From Bacteroidales bacterium (GTDB lineage Bacteria > Bacteroidota > Bacteroidia > Bacteroidales > Rikenellaceae), in NCBI GenBank assembly GCA_949419965.1, contig CASPAC010000014.1:1-44141 (forward strand): a stretch of 44,141 nt of DNA. The letters run 5' to 3'. Numbering within the stretch: position 1 is the first letter of the stretch; each line of letters begins with the position of its first letter. The position numbers were made by a program, and so were the translations under genes. A model generated the notes under the pieces. The model did no database searches. It had not been told where the DNA came from and was given only the letters and a program-made list of their open reading frames with translations. Below, piece by piece: positions 1 to 7,876 of the stretch.

Positions 1-55
1 AATTGTGAATTGTGAATTGTGAATTGTGAATTGTGAATTGTGAATTGTGAATTGT
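1..55. repeat. 7-bp tandem repeat (AATTGTG)n
   Basis: Seven perfect copies of AATTGTG run from base 1 to 49, then a partial eighth copy that breaks at about 55. The array starts at the window edge, so its true length is unknown. It lies in non-coding DNA. Short AATTGTG/CACAATT words recur in other gene-free parts of the window (around 43906 and 43994). Confidence 0.97.
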
Positions 56-166
56 TCTCGACTCCGCAACAGACTGGTGTTATCAACTGGCGGCAACGCA
101 GGTTGGAAATAGGAATTGTTATCCGACAAGCTGGCAAAGCTCGAATCGCAAAATCCGGCTTTAGCC

Positions 167-226
167 GTGCGAGCCGAAGCCCCGCCCTGCGGAGGCTCGC
201 AAAACTCGCTCCGCGGGCTTCGGCAC
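167..226. repeat. Two-level foldback element
   Basis: An outer stem pairs GTGC (167-170) plus CGAAGCCC (175-182) with GGGCTTCGGCAC (215-226), leaving GAGC (171-174) as a bulge. An inner stem pairs GCGGAG (189-194) with CTCCGC (209-214), directly next to the outer right arm. No T-run follows on either strand, so this is not a classic terminator. It looks like a dispersed structured intergenic element. Confidence 0.6.
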
Positions 227-564
227 GAGAACAACCGTTGCACCACTATCGAAACCAGGAATCGGTTGCGCCTTACACAATACGCGAATTGCAAAACCGA
301 TAAAACCGGCGGCAAACAACCGCAAACGAACAACGATTTTCTTTTAACCCTCCCGCGCCATTACGCCGCCAGCGGACTGCTGAATCTGCTAACCACGCTG
401 ATGCGAACCATGATCCGCACCACTCCGGGTGTGAAGTTGCCGGGAGCGAAGATAAAACAAAATCTGCGGCAAACTGGCAGCACGCACCCTCAAAAACCTA
501 CACGCGGAAAAATGCGGCCACTATGAAATAAAACCCAAGAACAGCCGGAGCCGCCTAACGCGGC

Positions 565-596
565 TTTCGATTTCTCGTTTATAATGCTTACTTTTA
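565..596 (+). promoter_or_regulatory. Probable thiL promoter
   Basis: A Bacteroidetes-like -7 box TACTTTTA (589-596, consensus TAnnTTTG) follows TTTC (565-568, consensus TTTG) after 20 bases. Both boxes deviate by one base. Transcription would begin near 603, which rules out an ATG at 584 as the thiL start and favours 617. Confidence 0.45.
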
Positions 597-616
597 CGGC
601 GCTTACCGAACATGCC

Positions 617-1555
617 ATGACCGAATTCGGATTTATCGACTCCATCCGGGCGCTGTGCGCCGACCTGCCGGCGAACGGCTTCGAAGGCATCGGCGACGAC
701 TGCGCCGTGCTGCCCGCAGGCGACGGCGAATCGCTCGTATTCACGGCGGACCTGCTGGTGGAAAGGATTCATTTTCTGCGCGCGGCGACAACTCCCGAGG
801 AGCTGGGCGGCAAAGCCCTGGCCGTGAACCTGAGCGACGTTGCGGCCATGGGTGCCCGGCCGGTCGCAGCCCTGCTCTCGCTGGCACTGCCCGCCGATGC
901 GGCCGACGCATGGGCCGACCGCTTCATGAAAGGCTACCGCGACCTCTCGGCCCGCTACGGAGTGGCTCTGATCGGGGGCGACACGACCCGCTCCGACCGC
1001 GACATAACGATCAACGTCACGGCGATCGGCCGCGCGCCGGCCGACCGGCTGAAACGCCGCAGCGCTGCCCTTCCGGGCGATACGATCTTCGTGACCGGAG
1101 AACTGGGCGCTTCGGGCGCCGGGCTGCGCGACATCCTCGCCGGCCGCTATGACACGCCCCTGGCCTCCGTCCACCGCAATCCGCAGCCTCAGGTCGACGA
1201 GGGGCAATGGCTGGGAGGACGTGCGGAAGTGCACGCCATGATGGACCTTTCGGACGGTCTGGCGTCGGACATCCGCCGCATCATGGAACAATCGGGCCGG
1301 GGAGCCGCCATCGATCTGGAACGGATTCCGGTGGCTGCCGGCGCCGACCTGCAAACCGCCGCCTGCGGAGGCGAAGACTACAAACTGTTGTTCACGGCAG
1401 CACCCGAAGCCGCCGAACGGCTCGCCGCCGACTGGTCCGCCCGCTTCGGCACGCCGCTCTACCCCGTCGGCCGCATCGAACCGGGCGGCCGGCTGCGCTG
1501 GCTGCGTCACGGATCGGAAACCGACCTCGACTGGCGCGGATTCGAACACTATTGA
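617..1555 (+). CDS. thiL: Thiamine-monophosphate kinase ThiL
   Basis: A 312-residue cytoplasmic enzyme that phosphorylates thiamine monophosphate to thiamine pyrophosphate with ATP, the last step of cofactor synthesis. The N-terminus carries the family's FIDSIR helix and the GDDCAVLP metal/ATP motif. FTADLLVERIHF, a G-rich loop after LIGGDTTRS and a late MMDLSDGLASD segment are also typical of the ThiL/PurM fold, and the length is normal. The in-frame ATG at 584 is upstream of the inferred transcription start, so 617 (MTEFGFIDS) is preferred. The gene appears monocistronic; other thiamine genes are absent from the window. Confidence 0.95.
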   Translation: MTEFGFIDSIRALCADLPANGFEGIGDDCAVLPAGDGESLVFTADLLVERIHFLRAATTPEELGGKALAVNLSDVAAMGARPVAALLSLALPADAADAWADRFMKGYRDLSARYGVALIGGDTTRSDRDITINVTAIGRAPADRLKRRSAALPGDTIFVTGELGASGAGLRDILAGRYDTPLASVHRNPQPQVDEGQWLGGRAEVHAMMDLSDGLASDIRRIMEQSGRGAAIDLERIPVAAGADLQTAACGGEDYKLLFTAAPEAAERLAADWSARFGTPLYPVGRIEPGGRLRWLRHGSETDLDWRGFEHY

Positions 1556-1623
1556 AACCGCTCCGCAACTATTCGCCGCAGCATTGAACGAGCATCGCGC
1601 GGCAACCGCTCCGGTGTCGCGCG

Positions 1624-1655
1624 AAAAAACGAATGCCGGCAGTAACCCGCCGGCA
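1624..1655 (-). terminator. Terminator of the hpt-queE-ftsB operon
   Basis: Stem TGCCGGC (1634-1640) pairs with GCCGGCA (1649-1655). On the minus strand it is followed after TTCG by six T residues (complement of 1624-1629). It sits just downstream of the ftsB-like stop codon. Confidence 0.8.
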
Positions 1656-1667
1656 ACGAAACCGCCC

Positions 1668-1940
1668 TTATTCGATCAGATAGACCCGGTCGTCGGCATA
1701 CTGCAACCGGTAATGTTCGCGCGCGTACTCCTCAAGATATTCATCGTAGCGAAGATGTTCGAGCAAAGTGCTGTCCTCGGCGATTCGGGCTTGATAGGCG
1801 GCTTTTTCGCGCTCCAGCGCATTGATCTGCCGCTTGATGCGGATGGCATGCACCACATTGCGCCCCACGACCGAGAGGGTGAGGATCACGATCAGCAGCG
1901 TGGCGCCGATCCAGAATTTCTTGCCTACCTGCGCATCCAT
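1668..1940 (-). CDS. FtsB/DivIC-family septum formation initiator
   Basis: A 90-residue bitopic membrane protein. Residues about 9-26 form one membrane segment (WIGATLLIVILTLSVVG). A charged coiled coil of about 35 residues follows (IKRQINALEREKAAYQARI), then the EYLEEYAREHYRLQYADD motif of the DivIC/FtsB family. These proteins link the divisome (FtsL, FtsQ) to septal wall synthesis. It is the last gene of an operon with hpt and queE and starts 12 bases after queE ends. Whether it is the FtsB or DivIC counterpart cannot be decided from sequence alone. Confidence 0.88.
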   Translation of the reverse strand: MDAQVGKKFWIGATLLIVILTLSVVGRNVVHAIRIKRQINALEREKAAYQARIAEDSTLLEHLRYDEYLEEYAREHYRLQYADDRVYLIE

Positions 1941-1952
1941 CGGAGAGCGGAA

Positions 1953-2591
1953 TCAAGGAATGCGCATGTATTTGTGCGTCTGGATCGAGATGTTCCACTG
2001 CGGGCGTGCCTTGGCATACTCCACGATGGCGGGCATCATCCGCTCCGCGGCGCTCCACTCGGGCTGGAGGTAGAGCCGGCACTTCTCACTCGTGCGGGCA
2101 GCATTCTCCTCAGCCCATTCGAAATCCTCCTCGCTTCCGATGACGACCTTCAGCTCGTCGGCCCGGGCGAAAGCCTCCTCCAGCGGAGGCCGCCGGTGCT
2201 TGGGCGAAAGACACACCCAGTCGAAACGCCCGCTGAACGGGTGCGAACCCGACGTTTCAAGGCAGATGCGCAAGCCCTGCCCGGTCAATGCGTCGGTCAG
2301 GGGACCCAGCGGATAGAGCAGGGGCTCGCCGCCCGTAACGACAACGGCCCGGGCTCCGGATGCGACCGCCCGGCCCACGACGGAGTCCACCTCCGCAGGC
2401 GGAAAGAGCCGGGGATTCCAGGTATATTTGGCATCGCACCATGCGCAACCGACGTCGCAGCCACCCAGACGGATGAAATAGGCGGGCATCCCGGCATGGC
2501 AGCCCTCGCCCTGGATGGTATAGAAGTCCTCGGCGAGCGGCAGCAGCCGGCCCCCGTCGAGCGATGCGCTATCGGGAAATGCCGCCATCAT
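1953..2591 (-). CDS. queE: 7-carboxy-7-deazaguanine synthase QueE
   Basis: A 212-residue radical SAM enzyme that converts 6-carboxy-tetrahydropterin to 7-carboxy-7-deazaguanine on the queuosine (tRNA wobble) route. The FYTIQGEG signature is at residues 23-30. The 4Fe-4S cluster-binding CX3CX2C motif is formed by C45, C49 and C52, followed by DAKYTW. VVVTGGEPLLYP is the SAM-binding GGE region. The start ATG overlaps the hpt stop codon (ATGA, 2588-2591), which indicates translational coupling. No other queuosine gene is in the window. The pairing with hpt fits a purine-base theme but may be chance. Confidence 0.95.
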   Translation of the reverse strand: MMAAFPDSASLDGGRLLPLAEDFYTIQGEGCHAGMPAYFIRLGGCDVGCAWCDAKYTWNPRLFPPAEVDSVVGRAVASGARAVVVTGGEPLLYPLGPLTDALTGQGLRICLETSGSHPFSGRFDWVCLSPKHRRPPLEEAFARADELKVVIGSEEDFEWAEENAARTSEKCRLYLQPEWSAAERMMPAIVEYAKARPQWNISIQTHKYMRIP

Positions 2592-3130
2592 TCGGTGACG
2601 ACGTAGATGTCCTTGAGACTGCGGCCCAGCTGGTCGTAGTCGAGACCGTAGCCCACGATGAACTCGTTGCCGATCTCCATGGCGCGGTATTCGATGGGAC
2701 GCTGCTTGCGGTAGGAACCGGGCTTGAAAAAGAGCGTGCAGACGGCGATGCTGGCGGGATTGCGGCTTTCCAGATCGCGGACCATGTGCTCGATCGACTC
2801 GCCCGTGTCGACGATGTCCTCCACGATGATGACGTGGCGCCCCTCGATCGGGTTGTTGAGTCCCAGCAGGCTCTTGACCTCGCCCGTAGAGGAGGTACCC
2901 TCGTAAGAAGAGAGTTTCACGAACGAAAGTTCGTTGTTGAATTCGATTTTCTTGATCAGGTCGCTCATGAACATGAACGAACCGTTCAGCACGCCGACGA
3001 ACAGCGGCGTCTCCTTGTCAGCGTAGTCGCTGTTGATGCGCTGCGCCACGGCGCTGACGGCCCGGTCGATCTCCTCGGCCGGAATCATGATGCGGAACTT
3101 CTTGTCGTGAAGCTGTATGACGTCCTTCAT
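2588..3130 (-). CDS. hpt: Hypoxanthine phosphoribosyltransferase
   Basis: A 180-residue purine-salvage enzyme joining hypoxanthine or guanine to PRPP to give IMP or GMP. The PRPP-binding signature VIIVEDIVDTGES lies at residues 100-112. LKGS-like VLNGSFMFMSDL, the SSYEGTSSTGEV flexible loop and a late YRAMEIGNEFIVGYGLDYD nucleobase-binding segment are all in place. The frame is open upstream to 3349, but the start at 3130 (MKDVIQLHD) matches family length and lies just downstream of a -7 box. It is the first gene of hpt-queE-ftsB. Confidence 0.94.
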   Translation of the reverse strand: MKDVIQLHDKKFRIMIPAEEIDRAVSAVAQRINSDYADKETPLFVGVLNGSFMFMSDLIKKIEFNNELSFVKLSSYEGTSSTGEVKSLLGLNNPIEGRHVIIVEDIVDTGESIEHMVRDLESRNPASIAVCTLFFKPGSYRKQRPIEYRAMEIGNEFIVGYGLDYDQLGRSLKDIYVVTE

Positions 3131-3153
3131 GGAATGGGTGGTTTTTATTTGTG

Positions 3154-3161
3154 CAAAAATA
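3154..3161 (-). promoter_or_regulatory. Probable -7 box of hpt operon
   Basis: On the minus strand this reads TATTTTTG, a full match to TAnnTTTG, 24 bases upstream of the hpt ATG. No clear TTTG lies at the expected distance upstream. Confidence 0.5.
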
Positions 3162-3385
3162 ACGAAATAAGGGCAAGAAATGAACGTTTCGGCGAGAAAA
3201 ATGTTTCCGGCACCCGCATCCGCCTGCAAAAGACCGGAGCCGGAATGCCGGAACGATCCGAATCGTCGTATGCTCGGCGCACCGGTCGGATGAGATCCCC
3301 TTCTCCGTTGCCCGGCCCGCACTTCGCGCGATCGTCCCCGGCCGGACAACGAAACCGCCGCTCCGCCCGGCCCGGCCCGTCATCC
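3162..3385. other. Gene-free stretch between hpt and rnfA
   Basis: Together with flanking signals, about 311 bases separate hpt from rnfA. It contains the hpt promoter, a structured repeat (3307-3350) and the rnf terminator. No plausible coding frame was seen. Confidence 0.65.
3307..3350. repeat. Structured intergenic element, copy 1
   Basis: Outer stem GTTGCCCGGC (3307-3316) pairs with GCCGGACAAC (3341-3350) with one C/A mismatch, extended by C3317-G3340. A short inner hairpin pairs CGC (3318-3320) with GCG (3326-3328). A CCCC-containing linker lies between the inner hairpin and the right arm. It resembles the elements at 12574-12610, 12866-12916 and 44101-44141. Confidence 0.65.
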
Positions 3386-3419
3386 CAAAACGCCCCGGAG
3401 AGCCGAACTCTCCGGGGCG
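3386..3419 (-). terminator. Terminator of the nadE-rnf run
   Basis: A perfect 12-bp stem, CGCCCCGGAGAG (3391-3402) with CTCTCCGGGGCG (3408-3419), has a 5-base loop. On the minus strand TTTT follows (3387-3390). It lies 22 bases past the rnfA stop. Confidence 0.88.
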
Positions 3420-3441
3420 CATGCAACGGGATAAGGGCCGT

Positions 3442-4056
3442 CTAAACGAGACCCGAAAAACCCATGAACGCCATGGCCAGGATACCGGCCGTGATCAGCG
3501 CAATGGGAATGCCCCGGAATGCCCGGGGAACGTCCTCGAAATCCAACCGCTCGCGGATGCCGGCGAAGAGCACCAGCGCCAGCGCGAAACCGACCGCCGT
3601 AGCGACCGAGAAGGTGACGCTCTGCAAAAGGTCGAACTCCTTCTGGATCATCAGAATGGCGACGCCAAGCACGGCGCAGTTGGTGGTGATGAGCGGCAGG
3701 AAGATGCCCAGCGCCTGGTAAAGCGACGGCGAGAGCTTCTTGAGGATGATCTCGACCATCTGCACCAGCGCCGCAATGACCAGAATGAAGACGATGGTCT
3801 GCATGTAGACGATGTCGAGCGGCACGAGCACATAGGTCTGGATCAGCCAGGCCACGACGGCGGCGATCGCCATGACGAAGGTCACGGCGGCGCCCATGCC
3901 CATCGAAGTCTCGACCTTCGACGAGACGCCGAGGAAGGGACAGATGCCGAGGAACTGCGCCAGGACGACGTTGTTGACGAAGATGGCGCCGATGATGATC
4001 GCGAAATAGGTAATCGATTCGGCGGGAATATTGCCCGAGAAGATGATCTCTTCCAT
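3442..4056 (-). CDS. rnfA: Rnf complex membrane subunit RnfA
   Basis: A 204-residue integral membrane subunit of the ferredoxin:NAD+ oxidoreductase that couples electron flow to Na+ or H+ transport. Six hydrophobic segments are visible. The [18 protein letters not shown] motif near residue 30 and [13 protein letters not shown] near 125 are the paired half-motifs, each with a cysteine, shared by RnfA and NqrE. NqrE is the alternative, but neighbours rnfB and rnfC settle it as Rnf. It is the last gene of the run, two bases after rnfE, and is followed by a strong terminator. Confidence 0.95.
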   Translation of the reverse strand: MEEIIFSGNIPAESITYFAIIIGAIFVNNVVLAQFLGICPFLGVSSKVETSMGMGAAVTFVMAIAAVVAWLIQTYVLVPLDIVYMQTIVFILVIAALVQMVEIILKKLSPSLYQALGIFLPLITTNCAVLGVAILMIQKEFDLLQSVTFSVATAVGFALALVLFAGIRERLDFEDVPRAFRGIPIALITAGILAMAFMGFSGLV

Positions 4057-4058
4057 AA

Positions 4059-4643
4059 CTAACGCTTGGCTAATTTGTTAAACAGAACCATGAGGTAGCC
4101 GAGCACCAGGAAAGCACCCGGCGCCAGCACGAAGATCAACGGCGTGTAGTCGGAGATGCCGAAGCTCCAGCCGAAGATCGAGCCGTTGCCCAACATCTCG
4201 CGCACCGAACCGATGACCGTGAGCGACAGGGTGAAGCCCAGGCCGATGCCGATGCCGTCGAGCACCGAATCGAACGCATTGTTCTTCGAAGCGAAGGCCT
4301 CGGCGCGGCCGAGGATGATGCAGTTCACCACGATCAGCGGGATGAAGACGCCCAACGACGCATAGAGCGCCGGGACATAGGCCTTCATGAGCATCTCGAT
4401 GATGGTCACGAACGATGCGATGATGACGATGAACGCCGGAATGCGCACCTTGTCGGGGATGATGTTCTTGACGAGCGAAATCACCAGATTCGACATGATC
4501 AGCACGGCCATCGTGGCCAGTCCCATGCCCATGCCGTTCTCAGCCGACGTGGTGGTGCCCAGCGTGGGGCACATGCCCAGCACCAGCACGAACGTGGGGT
4601 TGTTCTTGACGATGCCGCTCAAAACGATCTTCAACTTATTCAT
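4059..4643 (-). CDS. rnfE: Rnf complex membrane subunit RnfE
   Basis: A 194-residue polytopic membrane protein, paralogous to RnfA and packed with it in inverted topology in the Rnf complex. [20 protein letters not shown] near residue 14 and [18 protein letters not shown] near 106 are the conserved half-motifs with their cysteines. Its start codon overlaps the end of rnfG by 8 bases, indicating coupled translation. NqrD is the homologous subunit in Nqr, excluded by the rnfB and rnfC context. Confidence 0.95.
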   Translation of the reverse strand: MNKLKIVLSGIVKNNPTFVLVLGMCPTLGTTTSAENGMGMGLATMAVLIMSNLVISLVKNIIPDKVRIPAFIVIIASFVTIIEMLMKAYVPALYASLGVFIPLIVVNCIILGRAEAFASKNNAFDSVLDGIGIGLGFTLSLTVIGSVREMLGNGSIFGWSFGISDYTPLIFVLAPGAFLVLGYLMVLFNKLAKR

Positions 4644-5340
4644 TTTTACCTCCTTCCTGAGCCTCGGGCCCGTTTTCGGATTGTTGTGCCGGCTGCTGGC
4701 CGTCGCACGTCAGCGTGGCGCCCGACACGGCAAGCGGCTCCTGCGCTCCGGCCTGCCCCGAAGCGATGCGGAAAGCCGCATCGGCCGCTTCGATGGCGTT
4801 GACATAGGCGCGCGACGAGATGGTGGCTGCGGTCAGTGCATCGACTTCGCCGCCGTCCTGGCGCACGGCCAGTGCGCCGCTGTTGCGCATTTCCCAGGTG
4901 TTCTTGCCCCGCACGCTGAGGTAGAGCGAATTGCCCTCGTCCTTCATGCGGGTTCCCAGACCGGGAGTCTCGTTCTGTTCCACGACCACGATGTCGTTGA
5001 CCACACCGTCGGGCAGGTAACCCACCATCAGGGTCACCTTGCCGTTGAAACCGTTCTTCGTGAGGCTGGGGGTCTTGACCGCATAAGCCGCAACGTCGTC
5101 GCCTTTCTTGGCGCGATAGACGACCACCGTGCTGTTGTTCTTGTTCATCAGCGTATCGGCCGGTGCGATGGTGTCGAAATCCACGCCGCTCAGCACGGCT
5201 TTCACGGCATTCTCGGTATCGGCGGCCTTGGCCTGCTCGATGGGTTCGGCCGTAATCATGTTCACCGCGCCTACGCCGGCCGAAGCCACGAGCGTGATGC
5301 CGAAGAGGACGGCCGTCATGTTGAGAAGTGAGCTTTTCAT
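4636..5340 (-). CDS. rnfG: Rnf complex flavoprotein subunit RnfG
   Basis: A 234-residue subunit with one N-terminal membrane helix (about 8-28) and an external FMN-binding domain. The motif EVDALTAATISSRA (165-178) is the site where FMN is attached to a threonine; Thr173 is the expected residue. The usual SGAT core reads TAAT here, a mild deviation, but the threonine is kept. ETPGLGTRM (124-132) is the family's other conserved segment. The C-terminus is acidic and glutamine-rich. It lies between rnfD and rnfE in the standard BCDGEA order. Confidence 0.94.
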   Translation of the reverse strand: MKSSLLNMTAVLFGITLVASAGVGAVNMITAEPIEQAKAADTENAVKAVLSGVDFDTIAPADTLMNKNNSTVVVYRAKKGDDVAAYAVKTPSLTKNGFNGKVTLMVGYLPDGVVNDIVVVEQNETPGLGTRMKDEGNSLYLSVRGKNTWEMRNSGALAVRQDGGEVDALTAATISSRAYVNAIEAADAAFRIASGQAGAQEPLAVSGATLTCDGQQPAQQSENGPEAQEGGKNE

Positions 5341-5353
5341 ACTGCTTGTCCTC

Positions 5354-6334
5354 CTATTTTACGCCGAAGCGCTTGGGTTTGACATACTTGTTGATAAGAG
5401 GCACCGTGGAGTTCATGATCAGAACGGCGAACGACATGCCCTCGGGATAGGAGCCCCACAGACGGATGCACATCGTAATCAGACCGATGCCCACGGCGAA
5501 GATCACGCTGCCGCGCACGGTCATGGGCGACGTGGAGTAGTCGGTAGCCATGAAGACGGCACCGAGCACCGCACCGCCGGCCAGGATGTGGAACAGCGGG
5601 AACTGCCACATGGCGGAACCCTCGGCGCCGCGGCTCCAGGCCACGGCAAAGGCGAAGATCGCCATGGTGCAGAGAATGGTGACGGGGATGTGCCAGGTGA
5701 TCACCTTGCGCCACAACAGGTAGACGAATCCGGCGAGCAGCGCCAGTGCGGCGACCTCGCCCAGCGAACCGGGCATGTTGCCCAGCAGCAGATCCTGCAT
5801 GTTCAGCGAACCGGCCGACAAGGCGCCTTGTTTGACGGCGGCCAGCGGCGTGGCGCCCGACAGCGCGTCGAGCCCCTCGACCTCGGGGAACGTGGTCATC
5901 TGCACGGGATAGGCGATCAACAGGAAGACGCGGCCCACCAAGGCAGGGTTGAAAGGATTCTTGCCCAGGCCGCCGAACGTCATCTTGGCGATGGCGATGG
6001 CGACGAAAGCGCCCATGACGACGATCCACCAGGGAATCGACGCCGGAAGGTTGAAAGCCAGCAGGACGCCCGTCACGACGGCCGACCAGTTGCCGACCGT
6101 GGGCTTGCCGCCGACCATGAAACGCTGGATCAGATACTCGAACCCTACGCACGAAAGCACCGAAAGGGCCGTGACGAAGAGTACGCTCCACCCGAAGACG
6201 ACCGTCGAGACGAGCAGCGCCGGCACGAGTGCGATGACGACATCGCGCATGATCCGGGGCGTCGACTGCGACGACTGCACATGGGGAGCAGGAGCGACGA
6301 TAAGTTTGTTAGCCATGTTATGTGTTTTTTTCAT
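5354..6334 (-). CDS. rnfD: Rnf complex membrane flavoprotein RnfD
   Basis: A 326-residue polytopic membrane protein of the NqrB/RnfD family. The covalent FMN site SGATPL is at 159-164, with Thr162 the expected flavinylated residue. GGLGKNPFNPALVGR (121-135) and the late VIFAVGIGLITMCIRLWGSYPEG segment are diagnostic. The family's usual start resembles MANKLIVAPAPHV, so translation may begin at the second ATG (6316) instead of 6334; the sequence does not decide. RnfC ends 19 bases upstream. Confidence 0.94.
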   Translation of the reverse strand: MKKTHNMANKLIVAPAPHVQSSQSTPRIMRDVVIALVPALLVSTVVFGWSVLFVTALSVLSCVGFEYLIQRFMVGGKPTVGNWSAVVTGVLLAFNLPASIPWWIVVMGAFVAIAIAKMTFGGLGKNPFNPALVGRVFLLIAYPVQMTTFPEVEGLDALSGATPLAAVKQGALSAGSLNMQDLLLGNMPGSLGEVAALALLAGFVYLLWRKVITWHIPVTILCTMAIFAFAVAWSRGAEGSAMWQFPLFHILAGGAVLGAVFMATDYSTSPMTVRGSVIFAVGIGLITMCIRLWGSYPEGMSFAVLIMNSTVPLINKYVKPKRFGVK

Positions 6335-6353
6335 TTACTCGATTGGCACCGCC

Positions 6354-7703
6354 CTACTTCTTGGGAGCGGCTGCGGCGGCACGCTGGCGGATGATGCCCA
6401 TGACGGTCTGCTTGCCCAGGCGCACCCAGTCCAGCAGCGGCAGGTAGGAAGGACAGGTCGACTGGCAGCAGCCGCACTCGATGCACGAAGTGATCATCTG
6501 CGCCTCCAGTTCGTCCCAGTTCTTCTTCTGAGCCATCTTGGAAAGGAAGTAGGGCTCCAGACCCATCGGGCAGGCGGCCACGCACTTGGCGCACTTGATG
6601 CACTGAGAGGCTTCGCGGCGTCCGGCATCGCGGCCGCTCATGATCGTAATGCCCGAGCAGCCCTTCGTCACGGGCGACGAGAGGTTGATCATCGCACGTC
6701 CCATCATCGGACCGCCGTTGATGACCTTGCCGGCATCGGCGGGCAGGCCGCCGGCCGCGTCGATGAGCGACTGCACGGGCGCACCCATGCGGGTAAGCAG
6801 GTTGCGGGGTTCCTTGACGCCCTTGCCTGTGACGGTCACCACGCGTTCGATCAGCGGCTTGTTCTTCTGCACGGCCTGGTAGACGGCGTAGGTCGTCGAG
6901 GCGTTGCACACCACGGCGCCCACGTCGATGGGCAATGCGGGCGGGGGCGGCACCTGACGGCCCGTCACGGCAGCAATGAGCTGTTTCTCACCGCCCTGCG
7001 GGTAGCGTACCTTGAGGGGCACGACCTCCACGCCATGGTACTCCTTCACGATCTTCGAAAGGTGGGCGATGGCATCGGGCTTGTTGTTCTCGATGCCGAT
7101 GAAGGCACGGTCCACGCCGATGGCCTTCATCAGAATCGAAACGCCGACGACCAGTTCCTCGCCGTGCTCCAGCATCGTGCGATGGTCCGACGTGAGGTAG
7201 GGTTCGCACTCCACACCGTTGATGATCAGCGCATCGGCCTTCTTGCCGGGAGGCACCGAAAGTTTCACGTGCGTGGGGAACGTGGCGCCGCCCATGCCGA
7301 CGATGCCGGCATCCTTGATCTTGGCGATGATCTCCTCGGCCGAGAGGGGGCACTCCTTGACGAGCGTCTCGGAGCGGTCGATGCCCTCGGCCCACTCGTC
7401 GCCCTCGCGCTGGATGGTGATCATCATCTGACGCACGCCCTGGCCGTTGGGCTGCATGTCGACGGCCGTCACCGTGCCCGACACGGGCGAGTGGATGTTG
7501 GCCGACATGAAACTGCCCGCTTCGGCGATGAGCTGCCCCGTGAGGACCTTGTCGCCCTTGGCGACCTTGGCCACGGCGGGAGCGCCGATGTGCTGGGCCA
7601 GCGGGATCATCACCACCTCGGGCAACGGAAGCACCTCGATGGCCTTGCCGCAGCTCAGCTTGTTTTCCGACGGATGGACTCCGCCCATTGGAAATGTTCT
7701 CAT
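6354..7703 (-). CDS. rnfC: Rnf complex NADH-side subunit RnfC
   Basis: A 449-residue peripheral subunit that carries the NAD(H)/FMN site and passes electrons to or from the other Rnf subunits. The N-terminus MRTFPMGGVHPSENK is typical. GMGGATFPTHVKL (137-149) is the NuoF-like nucleotide-binding loop. Two 4Fe-4S motifs are complete: C368, C371, C374, C378 and C407, C410, C413, C417. An ATG at 7733 is also in frame, but the family begins at 7703. A 173-base gap separates it from rnfB, unusually long for this run. Length is at the short end for RnfC; the long repetitive C-terminal tail of proteobacterial forms is absent. Confidence 0.95.
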   Translation of the reverse strand: MRTFPMGGVHPSENKLSCGKAIEVLPLPEVVMIPLAQHIGAPAVAKVAKGDKVLTGQLIAEAGSFMSANIHSPVSGTVTAVDMQPNGQGVRQMMITIQREGDEWAEGIDRSETLVKECPLSAEEIIAKIKDAGIVGMGGATFPTHVKLSVPPGKKADALIINGVECEPYLTSDHRTMLEHGEELVVGVSILMKAIGVDRAFIGIENNKPDAIAHLSKIVKEYHGVEVVPLKVRYPQGGEKQLIAAVTGRQVPPPPALPIDVGAVVCNASTTYAVYQAVQKNKPLIERVVTVTGKGVKEPRNLLTRMGAPVQSLIDAAGGLPADAGKVINGGPMMGRAMINLSSPVTKGCSGITIMSGRDAGRREASQCIKCAKCVAACPMGLEPYFLSKMAQKKNWDELEAQMITSCIECGCCQSTCPSYLPLLDWVRLGKQTVMGIIRQRAAAAAPKK

Positions 7704-7791
7704 ATAGCGTTTTCTGTGTTTGCGATTCAGCATTGTCCGCTGCGCGGCTGCAACATTCGTGAATGCGGTCGTCGGAGCTGCGAGCCGGGCG

Positions 7792-7810
7792 AGTCTCCCC
7801 GGTGGAGACT
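7792..7810 (-). other. Hairpin in the rnfB-rnfC gap
   Basis: AGTCTCC (7792-7798) pairs perfectly with GGAGACT (7804-7810) around a 5-base loop. It has no T-run, so it is not a standard terminator. It could be an mRNA processing or stability element; that is inference. Confidence 0.5.
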
Positions 7811-7876
7811 GCGGCCCCTACTGCTCCGCCGGCCGCCATCCGCAACGCGCGAACGGACGGTTCCGTTATGATCCTT

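Larger units (their letters stand above)
56..616. other. Gene-free stretch upstream of thiL
   Basis: No reading frame here looks like a protein: the frames that stay open have unnatural, arginine- and serine-rich content and recognisable features are absent. The stretch holds one strong foldback (167-226) and the likely thiL promoter (565-596). Nothing else was seen. Confidence 0.7.

Noticed and set aside
521..1549. Long minus-strand frame opposite thiL
   Set aside because: It is the antisense shadow of thiL; GC-rich codons keep several frames open. No family motif.
5129..7871. Long plus-strand frames opposite the rnf genes
   Set aside because: Histidine/arginine/glycine-rich translations with no domain, fully antisense to rnfG, rnfD and rnfC.
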